A stretch of DNA of 37,919 nucleotides, from positions 88,656 through 126,574 of the forward strand of contig JANWIN010000004.1 of assembly GCA_025449905.1 (NCBI GenBank), given 5' to 3'. Of this stretch, positions 34,795 through 37,919 are shown one piece after another. This stretch comes from Candidatus Saccharimonadales bacterium (GTDB lineage: Bacteria; Patescibacteriota; Saccharimonadia; Saccharimonadales; JANWIN01). Within the stretch, counting starts at the first letter, position 1, and every line of letters begins with the position of its first letter. The notes below the pieces were generated by a model that did not search any database, was not told the DNA's origin, and saw only the letters and a program-made list of their open reading frames with translations. Made by a program: the position numbers and the translations under genes.

Positions 34795-37700
34795 ATGGCG
34801 AATAAGGCAAAGCAGACGAACATTAAGCAGCAGCGCATTTTTTTCAATTTAGACGATGATGTCGTAGGCCTACCTAACTTAATAGATCACCAGAACAAAT
34901 CTTTTGATTGGTTTGTTAAAGAAGGTCTGGGCGAGTTACTTAATGAAATTAGCCCGATTGATGACTATACAGGCACTAAATTATCCTTAGAATTTAAAGG
35001 CTACCGGTTTGAGCCGCCTAAAATGAGCGAGGCCGAGGCCCGCGAAAACAACACCAGTTATGAAGCACCGCTAAAAAGTAAAGTAGTTTTAACCAACAAG
35101 GTGACCGGCGAGGTTAAGGAACAGGAAATTTACCTTGGCGACTATCCTTGGATGACCCAACGCGGTACTTTTGTGATTAATGGCGCGGAGCGAGTCATTG
35201 TTAGCCAGCTGATACGCTCAGCTGGCGTTTTTTTCACCTCTGACGCCCATGGCACTACTAATCTTTACGGAGCTAAGGTAATCCCCGGACGCGGCGCCTG
35301 GCTGGAGTTTGAAACCGCTGCTAACGGGGCTTTGTATGTAAAGATTGACCGCAAGCGTAAGATTCCGGTAACAACTCTACTAAGAGCTCTAGGTTTAAGC
35401 GAAGTCCAGATGCGCGAAAAATTCGCCCATGTGGACACCGGTGAAACAAACTACTTGCAAGCGACGTTGGATAAAGACCCGACAACCGGTAGTAACGAGG
35501 CTTTGATTGAGGTTTATCGTCGCCTGCGTCCTGGTGATTTGGCGACAGTTGATAACGCCCGCAGCTTGCTGGAAAACATGTTTTATAACTTTAAGCGTTT
35601 TGATTTTAGCCGGGTAGGCCGTTACAAAATAAACAAACGTCTGAACTTGGATGTTCCCAACACCATGAAAAACCGTGCCATGCGGTTGGATGATTTAGTA
35701 GCTATCGTAGCTGAACTTATTAGACTAAATAACACCCAGGATCCAGCTGATGACATAGATAGCCTCGCCAACCGTAGAGTTAAATTAGTCGGCGAATTGG
35801 TCCAAAGGCAATTTAGGATTGGTCTGCTACGCATGGAACGAAACACCAAAGACCGCATGAGTATGAGTGAAATTGAAACTGTTACACCGGCTCAGCTTAT
35901 TAATGCCCGTCCAGTGGTTGCTGCTGTCCGCGAATTCTTTGCCAGCTCTCAACTTAGCCAATTTATGGATCAGATCAACCCATTAAGCGAGCTGGCTCAC
36001 AAGCGGCGTCTTAGTTCTATGGGCCCAGGTGGATTATCACGCGAGCGCGCCGGTTTTGAAGTTCGTGATGCGCACGCCACCCACTATGGCCGTATCTGTA
36101 CCGTAGAAACCCCCGAAGGCGCAAACATCGGACTGGTACTAAATATGGCCAGCTACGCTCGGATTAACGATTTTGGTTTTATTGAGACACCGTATTGTAA
36201 GGTTATAAATGCTGCCACTGCCGCCAAAGCAGCCGGTCATATTGCCGCCGTCGATTTGGAAAATGAAAAAGGCACAGTAATTGTTAAAGCTGGTGCCAAG
36301 ATTACGCCAGCCGCCGCCAAGCGCCTAGCCGCAGTTAAAAATCAGAGGACATGGCCGGTCAAAGCTAAGGTTACCTCTGATGTTATTTATATGGATGCTG
36401 CCGAGGAAGAACAGGCAGTTATTGCCAGCTCTGGCGAAGAGACCGACGAAAACGGCTATTTTGTCAACGAACGCGTCAGTGCACGTAAGCGATTGCAATC
36501 AAGTGAAGTTGATGCTGACGACGTAACTCACGTTGACGCCTCTCGACGTTTGATTATCGGTTCTTCTGCCGCCCTAATTCCTTTTATCGAGAAGAACTAT
36601 GTCTATCGCAGCCTGATGGGCAGTAACCAACAGCGCCAAGCCGTGCCCTTAATAAAATCAAGCTCGCCAATAGTTGGCACCGGTATGGAAGGCGTGGTTG
36701 CCAGAAATAGTGGTCAGATTATTGAGGCCGAAGGCAGCGGCGTAGTCACCAAGGCTTCAGCGGATGAAGTTGCCGTGCGTTATGGCAGTAAAACCGTTCG
36801 TTATAATCCTCAACACTTTGTGCGCAGCAATGAAGGCACCAGTATAAATCAAAAAGTTGTGGTTAGTACCGGTGATAAAGTTAAAGGCGGCGACGTGCTA
36901 ATTGAAGGAATGTCAATAGCCGAGGGTGAGCTGGCGCTGGGCCGAGACCTGTTAGTGGCCTTTATGCCCTGGGCTGGCTATAATTTTGAAGACGCCATTA
37001 TTATTTCACGCAAATTAGTCGAGGACGACGCCTTAACTTCTGTGCACATTGTTGACTTTATGACTGAGGTCCGCGAAACCAAGCTGGGTCCGGAAATTGT
37101 AACCCGTGATATTCCCAACGTTTCCGAAGAGGCCCTGCGCCACCTGGATGATGACGGAATTGTCCGTATTGGTGCAGAAGTTCATCCCGGCGACATCTTA
37201 GTCGGTAAAATTACACCAAAGGGCGAACAAGAACTATCCAGCGAGGAGCGATTGCTTAGAGCTATCTTTGGTGAAAAGGCTAAAGAAGTTCGTGATACCT
37301 CGCAGCGCATGAGTAACGGCAAGCACGGCAAGGTCGTCGGTGTTAAGATTTTCAGCCGTGAGAACGGTCACGAGCTAAAGGCCGGCGTAATAATGCAGAT
37401 TCAAATTTTCGTAGCCCAAATGCGAAAAATTGCTGTTGGTGACAAACTTGGTGGAAGACATGGTAACAAGGGTGTAATTGCTCGCATCCTTCCTCAAGAA
37501 GATATGCCATTTACAGAGGATGGCACGCCAGTTGATGTGGTCCTAAATCCACTGGGTGTACCATCTCGCATGAACATTGGCCAGCTGTTTGAAACCCACT
37601 TAGGTATGGCCGCTCGAGCTTTAGGTATGCGCGTAGCCAGCCCGACCTTTAACGGTGTGGGCACTGACAAGATTAAAGAGTTATTAAAGGAAGCTAAGCT

Positions 37701-37919
37701 GCCAGAAGACGGAAAGCAGCAACTATACGATGGTCGAAGCGGTGAGCCGTTTAACGATCGCAGCACCGTTGGCTCAATGTACATCATTAAGCTTAACCAC
37801 ATGATCGCTGACAAAATCCATGCCCGCTCGACGGGCCCATACACAATGGTCACCCAGCAGCCGCTTGGTGGTAAAGCTCAAAATGGTGGCCAGCGCTTTG
37901 GTGAAATGGAAGTTTGGGC
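34795..37919 (+). CDS. rpoB: DNA-directed RNA polymerase subunit beta (3' truncated by window edge)
   Basis: ATG 34795 opens MANKAKQTNIKQQRIFFNLDDDVVGLPNLIDHQNKSFDWF...FVINGAERVIVSQLIRSAGVFF and stays open to the end; absent from the ORF track because it has no stop in the window. Confidence 0.96.
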   Translation, partial: MANKAKQTNIKQQRIFFNLDDDVVGLPNLIDHQNKSFDWFVKEGLGELLNEISPIDDYTGTKLSLEFKGYRFEPPKMSEAEARENNTSYEAPLKSKVVLTNKVTGEVKEQEIYLGDYPWMTQRGTFVINGAERVIVSQLIRSAGVFFTSDAHGTTNLYGAKVIPGRGAWLEFETAANGALYVKIDRKRKIPVTTLLRALGLSEVQMREKFAHVDTGETNYLQATLDKDPTTGSNEALIEVYRRLRPGDLATVDNARSLLENMFYNFKRFDFSRVGRYKINKRLNLDVPNTMKNRAMRLDDLVAIVAELIRLNNTQDPADDIDSLANRRVKLVGELVQRQFRIGLLRMERNTKDRMSMSEIETVTPAQLINARPVVAAVREFFASSQLSQFMDQINPLSELAHKRRLSSMGPGGLSRERAGFEVRDAHATHYGRICTVETPEGANIGLVLNMASYARINDFGFIETPYCKVINAATAAKAAGHIAAVDLENEKGTVIVKAGAKITPAAAKRLAAVKNQRTWPVKAKVTSDVIYMDAAEEEQAVIASSGEETDENGYFVNERVSARKRLQSSEVDADDVTHVDASRRLIIGSSAALIPFIEKNYVYRSLMGSNQQRQAVPLIKSSSPIVGTGMEGVVARNSGQIIEAEGSGVVTKASADEVAVRYGSKTVRYNPQHFVRSNEGTSINQKVVVSTGDKVKGGDVLIEGMSIAEGELALGRDLLVAFMPWAGYNFEDAIIISRKLVEDDALTSVHIVDFMTEVRETKLGPEIVTRDIPNVSEEALRHLDDDGIVRIGAEVHPGDILVGKITPKGEQELSSEERLLRAIFGEKAKEVRDTSQRMSNGKHGKVVGVKIFSRENGHELKAGVIMQIQIFVAQMRKIAVGDKLGGRHGNKGVIARILPQEDMPFTEDGTPVDVVLNPLGVPSRMNIGQLFETHLGMAARALGMRVASPTFNGVGTDKIKELLKEAKLPEDGKQQLYDGRSGEPFNDRSTVGSMYIIKLNHMIADKIHARSTGPYTMVTQQPLGGKAQNGGQRFGEMEVW

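Noticed and set aside
35622-37853. Minus-strand ORFs at 35622-35858 and 37494-37853
   Set aside because: They lie within rpoB, which is a continuous plus-strand frame running off the window.
1-37919. CRISPR arrays, transposases, phage genes, toxin-antitoxin or restriction systems
   Set aside because: None recognisable; no regularly spaced repeats or matching coding signatures in the window.

Overview
The window is about 38 kb of gene-dense chromosome. Gene content and organisation suggest a reduced-genome CPR/Patescibacteria bacterium, probably Saccharibacteria-like; this is inference from sequence only. TGA acts as a stop codon (rnhB, yraN), so the Gracilibacteria code is excluded. Most genes are core: gatB (partial), dnaE, a TrmH-family methyltransferase, a pilB-like ATPase, an MFS transporter, malic enzyme, rplS, rnhB, yraN, an M1 aminopeptidase, nusA, clpC, radA, a class A PBP, tyrS, rsmD, tRNA-Leu(UAG), hisS, tig, clpP and rpoB (partial). 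The most interesting locus is about 27.68-30.15 kb. A consensus promoter drives an almost leaderless 19-codon leader ORF (MNYVRTNQHHLHLLPELIG*) with a His-His-Leu-His run. A strong intrinsic terminator follows, then an operon of a short-form HisG-like ATP phosphoribosyltransferase, a HisI-like PR-AMP cyclohydrolase and hisS. The ORF track gives no names for the first two; I identified them from motifs. This looks like a histidine-responsive attenuator controlling a truncated his pathway fused to histidyl-tRNA synthetase. Other notable signals are widespread leaderless promoter architecture, a 45-bp two-tier palindromic element (core TGACGATCGTCA) found twice, an intrinsic terminator directly after the nusA promoter, and CIRCE elements on the clpC and clpP promoters.
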